DNA from: Alnus glutinosa
Taxonomy: Eukaryota > Streptophyta > Magnoliopsida > Fagales > Betulaceae
Assembly: GCF_958979055.1 (NCBI RefSeq)
Contig: NC_084892.1
Span: 5,349,501-5,413,500, forward strand
Length of the DNA stretch: 64,000 nucleotides
Direction of reading: 5' to 3'
Under the pieces are notes generated by a model. The model saw nothing but the letters and a program-made list of their open reading frames with translations. It was not told the DNA's origin and ran no database searches. Below are positions 36,569 to 48,310 of the stretch, piece by piece; the stretch's first letter is position 1, and every line of letters begins with the position of its first letter. The position numbers were made by a program, and so were the translations under genes.

Positions 36569-39106
36569 ATGGCTGAAATTGCCTATGGCATCATAGGAAA
36601 GGTAGTAGAGAAGCTAGGATCCATTGCTTACCAAGAGTTCGGCTTGGTATGTGGTGTCAAAAGCGATCTGAAAAGGCTTGAGCTCACCATGTCAATCATT
36701 AGAGAGGTGCTCCTAGATGCCGAAAAGAAGCAAGCAAGTGACCGTCTACTGAGGCTCTGGCTAGGGCAGCTCAATGATGTCCTTCACGATGCCGAGGATG
36801 TGTTTGATGAAATTGAGTACCAAGCTATAAGGAAGCAGGTGGTTGCCACATATGGGAGCACTTCTACAAAGGTATGTCATTTCTTTTCATCCTCTATGAC
36901 GCTTGCATTCCCTTTCAAATTGGCTCATAAAATCAAGCGCATTAGAGAGAGATTAAATGCAATCGCAGCTCAAAAGGATCAATTTAATCTCACCAAAAAA
37001 AGTGAAGATGCACATATCATGCACCGGCCGAGGGAAAAAGATTTAATCTCATTTGTTCGTCCATCAACTGTAATTGGTAGGGATAAGGACAAAGAAAATA
37101 TCATAAATCTTTTGATGCACCCAGATGGTAGCAAAAATGTCAATGTAATTTCCATAGTCGGATTAGGAGGTATGGGGAAGACCACACTTGCCAAGTGGGT
37201 GTACAATGATGAACGTGTAGTCCAGACTTTTCAATTGAGAATGTGGGTTTGTGTGTCTAAAGATTTTAGTGTTACAAGATTGATAAAAGAAATCCTTAAA
37301 TCTGCACACCGTACAATTGATGAAAATTGGAGTGAGGATAACATGCAAACTACATTGAGAAAACATTTAAGGAATAAGAAATTTCTACTTGTCTTAGATG
37401 ATGTTTGGAATGAAGATCGTAATAAATGGATTGAATTGAGAGATTTGTTAGCTGATGGTCCCGAAAGAAGTAAAATTGTAGTGACAACACGTAGTGACTT
37501 GGTTGCCTCCGTTATGAGCACTGATTCTACATACAATTTAGAAGGTCTATCCCAAGATGATTGTTTGTCTTTGTTTGTGAAATATGCATTTAAGGAAGGA
37601 GAAGAGAAACAACATGCAAGCCTCTTAAAAATTGGAAAAGAAATTGTGGGAAAATGTAAAGGGGTCCCATTGGCAGTGAGGACTTTAGGCAGCATGCTTT
37701 ATTCAGAAGTTGATGAACGGGAGTGGGAATTTGTGAGAGATAACGAGATATGGAAATTAGAACAAAAGGAGAGTGATATCTTACCCACATTGCGATTGAG
37801 TTACGATCAACTACCAATTTACTTGAAGCGATGCTTTGCCTTTTGTTCTCTTTTCCCAAAAGACCACAACTTCATATCGTGGGATTTGATTCAATTTTGG
37901 ATGGCACATGGACTAATTCGTAAAACGTCTATTAATAAAAAACAAGAGTTGGAAGATGTTGCGGAGTTGTATATAAATGAATTGGTGTCGAGATCTTTCT
38001 TCCAAGACGTTGAGAAACCGAGTCCTTCCTTTCCCTTTTATACCTTTAAAATGCATGATCTGATCCATGATCTTGCAATCTCAGTTGCACAAGGAGAGTG
38101 TTCAGTAGTAGACTTGGGCAACGAAGGCATTGCTGAAACAGTTCGTCATTTGTCATTTTCAGCAGAAGACTTGGGTCAAGAAGTTCCAAAATGCTTAGAC
38201 AATTTAACAAAGGTGCGCACTGTAATGTTCACAACCAAACCACCACTGTCCTTTGTTGAAGCATGCATCTCGAGATTCAAGTCCCTGCGGTTGCTTGATT
38301 TAAATTATTCATCTTTTAAGGTGTTGCCAAGTTCTATTGGTACTCTGAAGCATTTGAGATTTCTCAATCTAAGTGATAATATAATAATCAAGGAACTTCC
38401 TAATTCCATCTGTAAGCTGCACAAGTTGCAAACATTAATCCTTGGTGGATGTGACCAACTTGAACGGTTGCCCAAAGATATGAGAAGCATGATCAGCCTT
38501 AGGTTTTTGGCTGTAACAACAAAGTATACGTGCTTGTTGGAGAAAGGTTCCTTGAATTCTCTTCGGATTTTTGTTGTGCATGATTGTCCAAGACTAGAAG
38601 TTTTGTTTCAAGGAATGGACGGGTGCCTCCCCAACCTTCGGACACTGATGATATGGGGGTGTCCAAGTTTGACCTCTTTGTCACTCAATATCAAGCACCT
38701 AACTGCCTTAGAGAACCTGGTAATTGTTGATTGTCCAAAGCTTAATTGGATTCTAGGAGAAGACAATCAGGATCTCAAGCTGAGCCTTCGAAATTTGACG
38801 ATTGGTAATTTATCAAAGCTGAAGGTTTTGCCTCAATGGCTCCAAGGATCTACTAATACTTTACAAATCCTAGAAATTGGAAATTGTGAACAGTTCACGG
38901 CCTTGCCTGAGTGGTTGCCAACTTTCGAATCACTTCACACACTTGTGATTTTCAATTGCCCCGAGATGTCATCTCTGCCGAAAGGGACACATCGTCTCAC
39001 TGCGCTAAGAAAATTGGAGATTAGAGACTGTCCTGAATTGATTAGGAAATGCCAAGGGGAAGATCAGCACAAGATCGCTCATGTACCAGAGGTTCTACTT
39101 TTATGA
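36569..39106 (+). CDS. NLR2: intact CC-NB-ARC-LRR disease-resistance protein (RGA-like), 845 aa
   Basis: A single open exon from ATG (MAEIAYGIIGKV) to TGA. Residues 1-125 form an Rx-type CC domain with the EDVID-like motif AEDVFDEIEY (about 75-84). The NB-ARC has P-loop GLGGMGKTT (198-206), RNBS-A FQLRMWVCVS, kinase-2 LLVLDDVW (273-280), the TTRSDL sensor region, GVPLA (365-369) and MHD (495-497). About 540-830 are LRRs of the RGA type (LPNSICKLHKLQTL, LEVLFQGMDG, CPSLTSLSL). Conserved P-loop Lys204, kinase-2 Asp277/278 and MHD suggest a functional ADP/ATP switch. The family gives cytoplasmic, effector-triggered immunity. The stop precedes a conserved splice donor by about 35 nt, and the frame ends 22 codons earlier than the spliced NLR3. 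Cognate pathogen unknown. Confidence 0.95.
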   Translation: MAEIAYGIIGKVVEKLGSIAYQEFGLVCGVKSDLKRLELTMSIIREVLLDAEKKQASDRLLRLWLGQLNDVLHDAEDVFDEIEYQAIRKQVVATYGSTSTKVCHFFSSSMTLAFPFKLAHKIKRIRERLNAIAAQKDQFNLTKKSEDAHIMHRPREKDLISFVRPSTVIGRDKDKENIINLLMHPDGSKNVNVISIVGLGGMGKTTLAKWVYNDERVVQTFQLRMWVCVSKDFSVTRLIKEILKSAHRTIDENWSEDNMQTTLRKHLRNKKFLLVLDDVWNEDRNKWIELRDLLADGPERSKIVVTTRSDLVASVMSTDSTYNLEGLSQDDCLSLFVKYAFKEGEEKQHASLLKIGKEIVGKCKGVPLAVRTLGSMLYSEVDEREWEFVRDNEIWKLEQKESDILPTLRLSYDQLPIYLKRCFAFCSLFPKDHNFISWDLIQFWMAHGLIRKTSINKKQELEDVAELYINELVSRSFFQDVEKPSPSFPFYTFKMHDLIHDLAISVAQGECSVVDLGNEGIAETVRHLSFSAEDLGQEVPKCLDNLTKVRTVMFTTKPPLSFVEACISRFKSLRLLDLNYSSFKVLPSSIGTLKHLRFLNLSDNIIIKELPNSICKLHKLQTLILGGCDQLERLPKDMRSMISLRFLAVTTKYTCLLEKGSLNSLRIFVVHDCPRLEVLFQGMDGCLPNLRTLMIWGCPSLTSLSLNIKHLTALENLVIVDCPKLNWILGEDNQDLKLSLRNLTIGNLSKLKVLPQWLQGSTNTLQILEIGNCEQFTALPEWLPTFESLHTLVIFNCPEMSSLPKGTHRLTALRKLEIRDCPELIRKCQGEDQHKIAHVPEVLLL

Positions 39107-41004
39107 GTAACAGGGAGTCATTCAACGGAAGAAGATATTGAGGTAAGGGCACTTCTTTCTTCTTTTGTCTTAAACTATTTTAGCTCTCTTCATTCAAACC
39201 CCAATATTTGTCATGTGAAAAAAAAATGAATTTAATGTAAATAAAAAAAGCTACAAAATTAAATAAAGTAACCAAAATGAGAAGAAAGAGTCATTGTGTG
39301 ATCCCAGACCCGATATAAAAGCTAGGAAATTCATCCACTAATTGTATTCGTTAACTAACATTATATTTTGAATACATGATTTTGAGTTACAGGCAAACAA
39401 CACTGGTGAAAATATATGAGACAAGCCAGATTTCTACCAACTTGAAGTAGCAGCTGGTAAGATTGAGTTGTTATTAACTTTTCTTTTGTAATCACATATT
39501 TTCTTTGTTTTATTCAGGTAAGCATTTTTTATAATTTTTTTAAAATTGTAGATTATCAAATTATATGAATACAGGTCGTTCCTTGCATCGGATGGCTTGA
39601 TAAATGCTACCTATTAAAAATATAGCATGTTATCAAGATTGCCAAGATTTTTTTTTTCCTTTCAAGCCATTTTTTTTTTCTTTCCCTACTTTTGAAGAGA
39701 CGCTTATTCTTTAGTAAATCAAAAGAAAATTTTTTGCTCAAAACTTTTTTACGATAAAAAAGCGCAAAAACATAATAAAAAAAACTTAATTCTCATCGGT
39801 AACACGTCACATGTTTAACGGATTAGGATCATCTCAAATTATTTGTCCGAATTTGAGTTAATTCAAGCATGTGATTGTGAAAGACCACTTATGGGACTCA
39901 CCTGACTAAATAAAAGTTGTGCTGCCGAACCACTTATTCGGTCAGGTGGGTCCCAAAAGCTAGTGATCTCTCACAATCACTTGCCTGAATTCCCTCAAAT
40001 TCAGGAAGATAATTTAAGAGGATCATTATCCCTTTTTAATAGGTATCATTTTACATGTTGTTCGATGTAAGAGATAACTTGAATTCACATAATTTGAGAA
40101 TCTATCATTCCATAAAAATGGTAAAAAAATTCATAACGGTTATATTCTCCTTTTTATTCATTTATTTATATGTATATGTACATATTGCAGCTTCCATGCC
40201 ACGAGTTTTGCACAAGATGCAGTCAGTGCAAGCGCTTGCAAGTAAATATGTCCCTATTCATTAAATCGAGAATATTTCTATTAGTATAATTTGGATTAAG
40301 AGATGTAAATAAATAAGCATTTCTATCTATCATTGTAATTCTGATTAAGATCATGCAAACAAATATGCATTTTTCATTGTAATTTCCACTGAGAATGTAA
40401 ATAAATTAATGGGATGACTTGTATACTTTTGAGACAACCTTGTTGGTTATAAAGTTTTAATGTATGCTTATGTACAGATGTATCTTAGAGTGCGCTTAAT
40501 TGGGATTGCGATTTCATAAATAAAAAGTTACGATTTTAAATAAAATTACAGAAAATGAATCGTTTGGGAATTGCGTTTTTAAAAAATTCTAATTTGAAAA
40601 TGCAGAAAACTGTTTTTTCAAATCGCAAGCAATTTGGTGTTTTTTGAGAATGCAAAATTTTAAAGGCTAATATGCAATTTAAAGGCCAAACTGCAATTTT
40701 ACCAAACACTTAACTGTGTTTTTAAGTGAAATGGAGCATAATTGACAGTGCAAAGATCATTACTTCGTCTTTTACTTCAAAAAAAATCGATTTCCATGAA
40801 AAGTGATCATTGTTCTCATGTTCACCGTGATTGAAGTCTACAATAAGAGAGAAGAACAAAAATATAATCCAACTTGGAAAAACATTGCAAACAAGTTTGT
40901 TGGAAATAATCCAACTTAGACTGATCCATTCAAAAAGGCCGGTTATGGGTCTTCAGGCCAACATCGACCCATAGGTAGAACCCTAATTAAATATTATGTC
41001 AAAC
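39107..41004 (+). other. NLR2 3' flank: probable 3'-UTR exons, then repeats
   Basis: The same donor/acceptor blocks as after NLR1 occur (GAG/GTAAGG near 39141, GAGTTACAG/GCAAACAAC near 39392, GCTG/GTAAGA near 39456, CTTCCATGCCACGAGTT near 40190). A foldback MITE interrupts at 39820-40031. A decayed Tourist-like MITE, lacking its right end, covers about 40494-40725. The piece 40685-40961 reappears at 45674-45950. This flank is clearly more diverged from those of NLR1 and NLR3 than they are from each other. Confidence 0.5.
39820..40031. mobile_element. Foldback MITE, copy 2
   Basis: It begins GGATTAGGATCATCTCAAAT and ends AAGAGGATCATTATCC. The two halves are inverted copies (GACCACTTATGGGACTCACC against GGTGGGTCCCAAAAG, and GTGATTGTGAAAGA against TCTCACAATCAC). 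The NLR1 3' flank at about 28650 lacks it, so it inserted after the duplication or was lost there. Confidence 0.75.
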
Positions 41005-41215
41005 CAGGGACGGAGCCAGAAGTTTTTATGGGCAGGGGCCGATGGCAAAAAAAAATTTTGGTAGGGGCCAAATAAGCTAAATTTTGATTTTTACCTTATA
41101 TTTTTTTAATTTTTTAGAGTGTTTTTTTTTTCTATCTAAAAAAATTTTTTTTTTTTAAGGAAATTGTGGGGAGGGGGGGCTGGCAGGGGCCAGCCCCCCC
41201 CTCCCTCCGTCCCTG
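41005..41215. mobile_element. Tip100-like hAT MITE with perfect 8-bp TSD
   Basis: The ends are CAGGGACGGAGCCAG and CTCCCTCCGTCCCTG, flanked by the direct repeat TGTCAAAC (40997-41004 and 41216-41223). The interior includes GGCAGGGGCC motifs and a T-rich centre. It is non-coding. The clean ends and duplication indicate a relatively recent insertion. Confidence 0.9.
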
Positions 41216-41305
41216 TGTCAAACCGTCAAGTGGGAGACAAAATTCTAATAAAAGTTTGCCTTCACTTCTGAGCCTATAAATAGACACTTAGACCATATAT
41301 ATTAA

Positions 41306-41447
41306 GGAAAATGTTAAATTTACAACACTAAACAACAACCACACAACAACTCCTCACATGAGGGTGGACCCCACACACTGGAGCCCACCCTCATGTGAGG
41401 GGTTGTTGTGTGGTTGTTGTAATGGTGTTGTGTATGAATCAAATCCC
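41306..41447. mobile_element. 142-bp hairpin MITE with 9-bp TSD (Mutator-like)
   Basis: Flanked by ATATATTAA on both sides (41297-41305 and 41448-41456). Its inner arms are near-perfect inverted repeats (CTCCTCACATGAGGGTGG against CCACCCTCATGTGAGG, and ACAACAACCACACAAC against GTTGTGTGGTTGTTGT), giving a stem of about 48 bp. A 9-bp duplication fits Mutator-like elements. The size and fold also resemble a small-RNA hairpin precursor. Confidence 0.8.
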
Positions 41448-41456
41448 ATATATTAA

Positions 41457-42599
41457 AGAGACAGAATTATTGTGCTAGAGGATACTTTACACTAAAATAC
41501 AGGCTTAAAGGGCGGATACGCAGATGTACAGTTACAGATTTAGGAGTTGAGACACTTATCATTTTCAAGCTAATATTAGGTATGAAGTGTGTGTGTGTAT
41601 AGGAGTTGAGACACTATCATTACCGGCCGTCAGCATCAGGTGCATCACCTCATCCCTACTATTTGAAACCATAGTTGACAAGCATGTATAAAATGAATTT
41701 GGATCAAATTGAGAGGATCCTATTCCGTATAAAATGAGGTATAAACCAAGAATATAAAACCAAAAAAAATATGATAAATTTAATTATCACGCCTCAAATA
41801 AACGCCAAGCCGCATGCATTGTCTACGTTTGGGGCTATATATCCATAAGATTGTCTTGTCCCTTATTGTCATGGGCGGAATCAAGATTTTTCATTTGAAA
41901 TAATTAAAGTATGAATAAAGACTCAAATTTATTTTTAATATGAGCTAAACTTGGTTTTTAAACAAACAAAAAAAAAATACGTATGTATATATTTAACTAA
42001 ATAAAAAAAATTAAAAGAAAATTTTAAAATCAAGTGGGTCATGGCCTCCCTTGGTCTATATATATATACATGGATCCATCCCTCTTTCCAGCATTTACAA
42101 TAGTTTATATATTTTGAATCTATTTTTAAAATTAGTAATCAAATATTTAAAATATATGTTCTTCCTATTCTCTAAACTAAATGCATTTCATCTGTGGAGG
42201 AGAAGCTCCAACTTGACAACAATTCCGGTACATGTCGTTTTCGTGAACAAAGAATCAAGCTTTTCGTCCTTTTGCAATATTGGATTTATTGGTTTTGCAT
42301 TGTATTTTTATGGAATCTCTGTTGCGTTGTATATATATAATACATAGAAATAATAAATAATTAGATTTAGATAACAATGGCCTCCTTAGTCCCTTATGAC
42401 CTTATTGGTCGAGTAGTCTTGTAAGACACACTTTCATTATATTATTGATAGACTTTTATGCTTATGTGGCACACGCAAGGACAAAAAGGTCAATAATCTA
42501 TTTTTGTCTTATATAATACTATTAGTTAATTATCATTGAAAAAACAAAACTCTAATATATATATATATATAGGGATAATAAATCAATAGGGATAATAAA
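41457..42599. other. Intergenic, no gene recognised
   Basis: AT-rich sequence between the MITE cluster and the next Z block. A short plus-strand open frame (42051-42347) has a hydrophobic, low-complexity translation and no family features. No repeat of known type was identified apart from short AT runs near 42560. Confidence 0.4.
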
Positions 42600-44090
42600 T
42601 CAATATGAGGGCATTCTGATTTGTCCTTATTTGCACAATAATACAGATAAAATGATAAATGTCATTAAAGTGGGACCAAACATTACATGAAAATTAAAAC
42701 CCAAATTTCTATTTGAACCGATCGATCAAGTCCACATTCTTTAACTGTGTGATTTCTGTTTTTAGCGAAGGAAAAGTTTATTTAATAGACTGTTATACAA
42801 TTTATATATAATTGAAATGATGTGGCAATAAAAATTAATTATTGAATCATTTTTTATGTAAGCTCTTGTCGATCCAAAAGTTGATTTCTAACGCCACGTT
42901 GTTCTAATTGTATGGCAGTCATATAACAATCTATTAAATATTATTGTTGTTTAGTGAAACCATGACACTGGCCTCAACAATCGGAATAACATTATCTATT
43001 TTATTAAATTTTGTTTTATTGCATTTAATGGTGTAGATGATATCACATTATTTAATTAAAAAAAAATTATATATTCACTATATAACAATGTATATAACGT
43101 TAACTGTAATAAAATAAAATTTGAATCATAAAACAATCGCCACCCCTCTTAAGTCATTTCCTTTCCGTCACATACAAATAAAAAAATTAAAAAAAAAAGT
43201 TGTCACTCCCTTTCCATAGTCGGTGTGGCACAAGTAATATGAGCCGTTTGGTAAAGAGTTTTGTTGTAAGTTTTTTATTTGAATAATAGTAAAAAGTGAT
43301 TTATGTGATATAAAGGTAAAAGAATGTTTACATTTTTTGTGAGAAAAAAATGAAGAAAATTTTTTAGTACCAAGGAAAAAAAAAAGGTTAATTTTTTTTT
43401 AGGAGAAATAAAGAAAATGGGAGGAGTGTGTTGCCAAATACACACCAATAACTTATTTCCAATATAATAATAATAATTGATGAATTAAATTGTTATGGTA
43501 ATATACGTTTGTTTTTCTAACGATCATAAAATTAACGATTTAATCATATTAGCATGTACTATGTAGCCATCTTAGAGTCTTCAATTAATGTTGTTCTTTT
43601 GAAGTTATGATTGCATAGCTTCTACGTTAACACATGTATGATCGGTCATTGTAAATTGCTGATTTTGAAGATCTTATTCAAGTTTTTTAATTGTTCTACT
43701 CAATCTTTATAGAGTTTAGAGAAACTTGTCATTATTTCAAAGACATTTCCTGGATCATGAAATTTCATGTTTTAGGATGGAGAGTACCACATTTTCAATT
43801 GTGCTACTCGATTCATGAATATGTGTATTTAAGGAAATTGTGGTTTGTTGAGCCCTTGCCCCTCTAAATAACTAATTATAAGCTTGAACTGTATAGAAGT
43901 CTGTTTGACCTATGATTTCACAAGCTAAATGTGTGGTTTTAAAAAATCTCGAAAATTGTATAGTTTGAGTGTGCGTTTTTAAAAAATTGTGGTTTCAAAA
44001 CATAAAAAAAAAATGCACACGTTTTGAAATCTCTATTTTTTAAATCGCACGTTTTGAAATCGTAAATACCACATGCCACCATGCACTTAT
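42600..44090. repeat. Cluster blocks Z, TTGG-MITE and W, copy 3 (truncated)
   Basis: Block Z begins near 42618, the TTGG-type MITE covers about 43240-43445, and block W runs from about 43555. W is cut at 44090, within the segment that elsewhere reads ATGCACTTATAATTATTGC, by the LTR-like insertion. No NLR follows, so this is an NLR promoter region separated from its gene. Confidence 0.7.
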
Positions 44091-45673
44091 TGTAATATCC
44101 CAGATTTTTTTTTTATTAGAAATAATAATAGTAATAACTTATTTAAAAAGTTGTAGAAAAGAAAAAAAAAAAAAGAAGAAGCAACTTGCACGGCAAGTTG
44201 GTTTCTTCTTTATAATTTTCTTCTTCTCTTCTTTTTTTTTTTTTCTTCATTTTCTTCCTTCTTCGTTTCTTCTCCCTGTTCTTCTTTTCTCGCCCGAATA
44301 CACAGAAACAGAGAGAGTCAGAGAGATAGAGGGAGTGAGAGCCAGAGATTGAGGGAGAGATTTGAGGAATAGAGAGAGAGATGTCGAGAGAGAGAGACTC
44401 GGGAGATAGAGGGAGAGATCGTAGAGAGAGCAGAGAGACCGAGAGATCGGGTGAGAGGGAGCCGAACCCAGGAGCTCGGACCGGTGGACCCGCGAACCCA
44501 GGGAGCTTCGATCCTCCATGATCGGCGGCGCGGCTGGGACTGAAATCCGGCGATGGAGGAGCTCCGATCGTGAAGCAGTGATGTCCGTGCGACCCGGGAG
44601 TGCAACCCGCAACCCGATCCTTCGGTGGTGGACTCTCGGCGAGCCAGAAGCCGATTTCCGGCTGGTCAAGGTGTTTTCCAGCCTAACCCCGAAGACCCGA
44701 AGCCCAGTGACCCAGAACCCGACCCCGTGACCCGAAGACCCGAGAGGAAGACCCGGTTCTTCCTGTGCGTTTTTCGGCGACTTTTCTGGCGGAATCAATG
44801 GCGTTTTCCGGTGGATTTGCTATGAAAATCTTTGGGGTAAATTCCTACAAACCTATGATGGTTTATTTTGTGGATTGATTGGATTATTGTGAAATTAGGA
44901 TTTTATGATTTTGGGGGTTCTCTACTGTTAGCTGATTGAGTGTATATTTATGGATATTGTGCTATTTGAGTGGAGTATGTTTTAGGTATTTTGAATTCTT
45001 GAATAGTTGTGTTGGATTAGATGCTTGCTTCTGACTTGGTTGGATGTCCGATTACTGGACTATAGAAATTTATAAAACGATTGTAGAAGGTTGTGGCTTT
45101 TAATGTAAAAAGCATATTGAAAATGGTTAAAGTGTTAATTAGAGGAGTTTTATGAGTTCGGGTTAATATTGGGTGGCTTGGGTTATGGAGTTTTGAACTA
45201 CGGATTTGATGATTTAAGAAAGTTCATTTTTGGGGATTTCTGTGAATAGGCCAAATGATTTCTTGCTTCTTTTATGTTGGAATTACTAACTATTGAGGAT
45301 TTAGTTCACTAAGGTAGTGATGTTAGTTAGATTACTCTGATTTTCAAGAAAAGTCATAAATTATGATTTTAGATATCTGTGGTGAATTTGGGTAGATATT
45401 TTGTATAAATAGAAAATATCCGAATGATTATGATTACACATTACGTAGGATGTTATATAGGATGTTTCGAATTTTAGAATATTCTTCTAAGCTTCTTCTT
45501 TCAATTTATTAGGAAAAAGCTCGATCCCGATGCTAATGGATAATCCAGGTAAGGGGATACAACACCGAAAAACCCGCAACAAGATTTTATTATAAATCTT
45601 TTGAAAAAGTGTTGGGGAATTTACAAAGCATTTACTTATGTGATTTTTAATGCCAAGCTTTTATTAATCATAT
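44091..45673. mobile_element. Probable truncated LTR-retrotransposon fragment
   Basis: It begins abruptly with TGTAATATCCCAGATTTTTT, the TG start common to plant LTRs (many Ty3 elements start TGTAA.A.CCC). It then has a T-rich tract, a GA-rich leader (44300-44460), a GC-rich segment (44460-44770) and a long AT-rich tail. No gag or pol frame and no matching second LTR were seen. The right side joins other repeat DNA without a target duplication, so the element was truncated by a rearrangement. Open frames at 44247-44825 overlap each other on both strands and look compositional. The LTR identity is inferred. Confidence 0.4.
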
Positions 45674-45950
45674 GCCAAACTGCAATTTTATCAAACACTT
45701 AACTGTGTTTTTAAGTGAAATGGAGCATAATTGACAGTGCAAAGATCATTACTTCGTCTTTTACTTTAAAAAAATTCGATTTCCATGAAAAGTGATCATT
45801 GTTCTCATGTTCACCGTGATTTAAGTCTACAATAAGAGAGAAGAACAAAAATATAATCCAACTTGGAAAAACATTGCAAACAAGTTTGTTGGAAATAATC
45901 CAACTTAGACTGATCCATTCAAAAAGGCCGGTTATGGGTCTTCAGGCCAA
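45674..45950. repeat. Displaced copy of NLR2 3'-flank sequence
   Basis: This matches 40685-40961 almost base for base (GCCAAACTGCAATTTTA through GGTTATGGGTCTTCAGGCCAA). It then switches to W-block sequence (ATACACACCAATAGCC) that elsewhere follows the TTGG-MITE. The two partners share GCCAA at the switch point. Confidence 0.8.
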
Positions 45951-47919
45951 ATACACACCAATAGCCATCTTAGAGTCTTCACTGTTGTTCTTTTGAAGTT
46001 ATGATTGCATAGCTTCTACGTGACACATATATGATCGGTCATTGTAAATTGCTTAATTATTTTGAATATTTTATTCAAGTTTTTTTAATTGTTCTATTCA
46101 ATCTTAATCTTTATATATAGATAGAGTTTAGTGAAACTTGTCATTATTTCAAAGACTTTTCCTGGATCATGAAATTTCATGTTTAGGATGGAGAGTACCA
46201 CATTTTCAATTATGCTACTCCATTCATGAAATTGTGTATTTAAGGAAATTATGGTTTGTTGAGCCCTTGCCCCGATCTAGATAATTAATTATAAAGCTCA
46301 AACTATATAGAAGTCTGTTTAACCTGTGATTTTGTAAGCTAAATGTGTGGCTGGTTTTAGACAATTTTAAAAATTGTATCATTTTTGTGTGCGTTTTAAA
46401 AAAAATTATAGTTTAAAAACATAAAAAAAAAAAAAGCATTTTCAAATCAAAACTAAATGCATCACACAAACACAAATTGCTATTCTACTTCCATTTTGTT
46501 GTTGATGTTTAGGCACGTGGGGACGCAACCACTTGGGTGAGCAGGTGAAGCATGACTTTGTTGTGGGAGTATTGAGAATGAGACCGATGGGGAATGCTTT
46601 TGGCTTGGTGGTGTCATGTGATAACCAATTCTTGGGCCAATCATGACGAGTTGAGGGTGGAACATGATGGTTGCATTTCATTGGTGCATTCTTGTTGCAT
46701 TTTATTTATGGTTTTCAATAGAAAATTATTTTTTATGAAGAATAAATTATTAATGTTAATAGAAAATATTTTCAATAAGAACATTTTATTATATGTTGGT
46801 CAATTAAAACATAAAAGTAATTGGTTGCACTAAAATATTTATATTAAAATCTACAAAATAGAAAATCCTACAGCTTATTAAATTATGTGTGTATAAGAGA
46901 TGGTTGTCCGAAATAGTTGCATCTGCTTGTTAATTTTTTTTTTGTTTTATATTTTTAAAATAAAAATATTTACAAATAATTAAAAATATAAAACACTCAA
47001 CATTGGTTTCGATGAGACCACATAGAATTCGTGCCCATTATATTTATTGTGGAATGAATATTTATACCTTAAAATTAGGACAATGATCTATTTTATTGTC
47101 AAAACTTAATGTTATTGTATTTAACGATATAAATTATGTTATCATTTAAATTTTTTAATGACGTGCTAATATTTTTATCACTTGATATCATTTATACCGT
47201 TAGATACAACAACATTTAATCATAACTATTAAAGTAAAATTGTGAGAATCATATTGCTTAAAATCAAAGTATGAGAAAAAAATGAAAGGTTTTATTAGTG
47301 TTCACTTGATTATAATTATTATATTTAAGCAATACTTAGGTGCATATAGTATTACCATATGAATAGCCTATATGCTTGATTGTGTGCTGTAGGATATTTT
47401 AATGGTGCACCTTTTTTTTTTTTTTTTTTTTTTTGGTGTGTAGATAATGGTGCACTTAATTGTTAGCATGAAACATTGAGCAAGGAGCGATTAAATTATA
47501 GCCATTAATTTTTGGACTGTGAGTAACCAACGGATGGAATTAGATATCAATTAGTGATATATGTCATAAGATTAATTAAGTGAAATCTAACTGTCAAAAT
47601 TAAATAACTGTTAATAACAAATATGATCATTAGTGATAATACAATAACAATTAAATGATCATTAATAATAATTAACATTGATTAATTTTAAAATTAAATA
47701 TCTGTTAATGGACAAATATAAAGCTGTTTTTCGACACTCACCGACAGATCTAAATATATCCCCTTTATTTGCAAGAAAAAAAATAAAAAATCTGCAACTA
47801 ACCAATATAAAAGATAAAAAATAAAAAATCGCAACTACAATCTCTCTCTTTCTTTGAAAGACTTTCAAATTTTTGTCTTGTATAATACTTTTCGTTAATT
47901 ATCATTGGAAAAACAAAAC

Positions 47920-47925
<6 letters not shown>
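45951..47925. repeat. Cluster blocks partial W, Q and Y, copy 3
   Basis: W-like sequence (about 45957-46440), the Q block with TAGGCACGTGGGGACGCAAC (about 46510), and the Y block (about 47345-47925). It corresponds to 31,815-34,556 without the TIR insertion, and so documents the empty site at 47,330. Within Y, a T run of about 23 nt sits between two GGTGCAC motifs. Confidence 0.75.
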
Positions 47926-47964
<39 letters not shown>

Positions 47965-48279
47965 GATAATAAATCAATATGAGGGTATTCTGATTGAGTA
48001 GTAATACATTGTTACCCCAATATGGATTAGAATCTCCTCAAATTTTTTATCCAAATTTAAGAGAATTTGGATAAGTGATTATGAGAGAGTATTTATGGGA
48101 CTCACCTGATCAAATAAAAATTAGGCTGTCCAACTACTTGTCCGGTCAGGTAGGTCTCATAAGTGCTCTCTCACTATTACCTATCCAAATTTTCTCAAAT
48201 TTGGGCAGAAAATTTGAGGGGATCCTGATCTTCCAAGACACAACTCATGACCATCTTTGCCTATGTAGCAACTTTTACT

Positions 48280-48310
<31 letters not shown>

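Noticed and set aside
44247-44825. Protein gene in the GA/GC-rich stretch
   Set aside because: Overlapping frames on both strands with low-complexity Ser/Leu/Arg translations; no splice pattern or domain.
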